Assembly (NCBI RefSeq): GCF_030362795.1
Contig: NZ_JAUCBM010000005.1
Span: 62,001-126,000 of the forward strand
Length of the DNA: 64,000 nt
Source: Pseudochrobactrum kiredjianiae
Lineage (GTDB): Bacteria > Pseudomonadota > Alphaproteobacteria > Rhizobiales > Rhizobiaceae
Direction: 5' to 3'
Shown here: one piece after another, positions 63,742 to 64,000 of the stretch
How the letters are laid out: every line of letters starts with the position of its first letter
Numbering within the stretch: the first letter of the stretch is position 1
Program-made: the position numbers and the translations under genes
Notes under the pieces: model-generated
Databases searched by the model: none
What the model was told of the DNA's origin: nothing
Seen by the model: the letters and a program-made list of their open reading frames with translations, nothing else

Positions 63742-64000
63742 CGTCTTACTCCGTGGAGCGTACATGGTGTTCTGCCTTTCGTAAAAGAGCAGTTCTGTGA
63801 TCAGCTTTCGGACAGGTTTGCGGATTTTGTATGGCAGGAAGATTGAACTTTTCTGCTTCGCAAAGGTTGCCGGAGCGGATCACTTTTTTAATTATAACAA
63901 ACTGTGTTCATGGGTAAAACTGTTCTGGACTGTTGCTCAGATCATACACCGTTACAGAGTTAATAAAGGGTTTCCATTGCTGAAATAATCATCACTTCAG
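63742..64000. other. Window end
   Basis: The last 235-260 bp hold the upstream region of the minus-strand hypothetical gene. A 63-codon plus-strand frame at 63797-63988 has no supporting ribosome binding site or recognisable product, so it is not called a gene. Confidence 0.35.

Overview
The window is chromosomal DNA from an alphaproteobacterium of the order Hyphomicrobiales (Rhizobiales). The gene order exoR-xth-erpA-dgt-argS-SPOR-nagZ-scpAB-tatABC-serS-pcm-nlpD-like-yajC-secDF, followed by tig-gatB-NDUFA12-DUF2155-aat-accCB-aroQ-M48-rne-amiC-mrcA-prfB, is the one I know from Brucella and its relatives. By eye the base composition is near 50% GC, lower than in Brucella or Ochrobactrum, so a lower-GC Brucellaceae genus such as Pseudochrobactrum or Falsochrobactrum is a reasonable guess, not a proof. 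Nearly all genes are conserved housekeeping genes; there is no prophage, plasmid or genomic island. Accessory content is one IS630-type insertion sequence, several families of small palindromic intergenic repeats and one small-RNA array.

Layout: 0.1-8.2 kb holds dusA, a retropepsin-like protease, cobT, an Lrp-type regulator, a glycosylase/nuclease pair, exoR, xth and erpA. 8.4-20 kb is a long plus-strand block (dgt, argS, a giant SPOR protein, nagZ, scpA-scpB, tatABC). 20-30 kb has serS, pcm, a LysM/LytM lipoprotein, a DUF815 ATPase, yajC-secDF and two genes homologous to mitochondrial complex I assembly factors (NDUFAF3 and NDUFAF6). 30-36 kb has trmFO, a DUF1127 gene followed by an array of CCUCCC-loop hairpins (CcsR/cuckoo-like sRNAs), a sterol desaturase-family gene and a DUF2157/GDYXXLXY pair. 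36-46 kb has tRNA-Leu(UAG), a Tat-exported amidohydrolase, tig, gatB, NDUFA12, a DUF2155 gene and the IS. 46-64 kb has aat-accC-accB-aroQ, a DsbA-like protein, an M48 peptidase, an aminotransferase, rne, amiC, mrcA and prfB with its programmed frameshift.

Functional threads: envelope growth and division (SPOR protein, NagZ, LytM factor, AmiC amidase, PBP1A); protein export (TatABC, YajC-SecDF, one Tat substrate); respiratory complex I (NDUFAF3- and NDUFAF6-like factors plus NDUFA12); translation (ArgS, SerS, GatB, TrmFO, DusA, PrfB, Aat, tRNA-Leu); and chromosome segregation (ScpAB).

The strongest non-coding signals are the minus-strand hairpin array at 31789-32040 and a 103-105 bp two-module palindromic repeat present in six full or nearly full copies and three solo modules, two of which flank serS at the place where surE would be expected.
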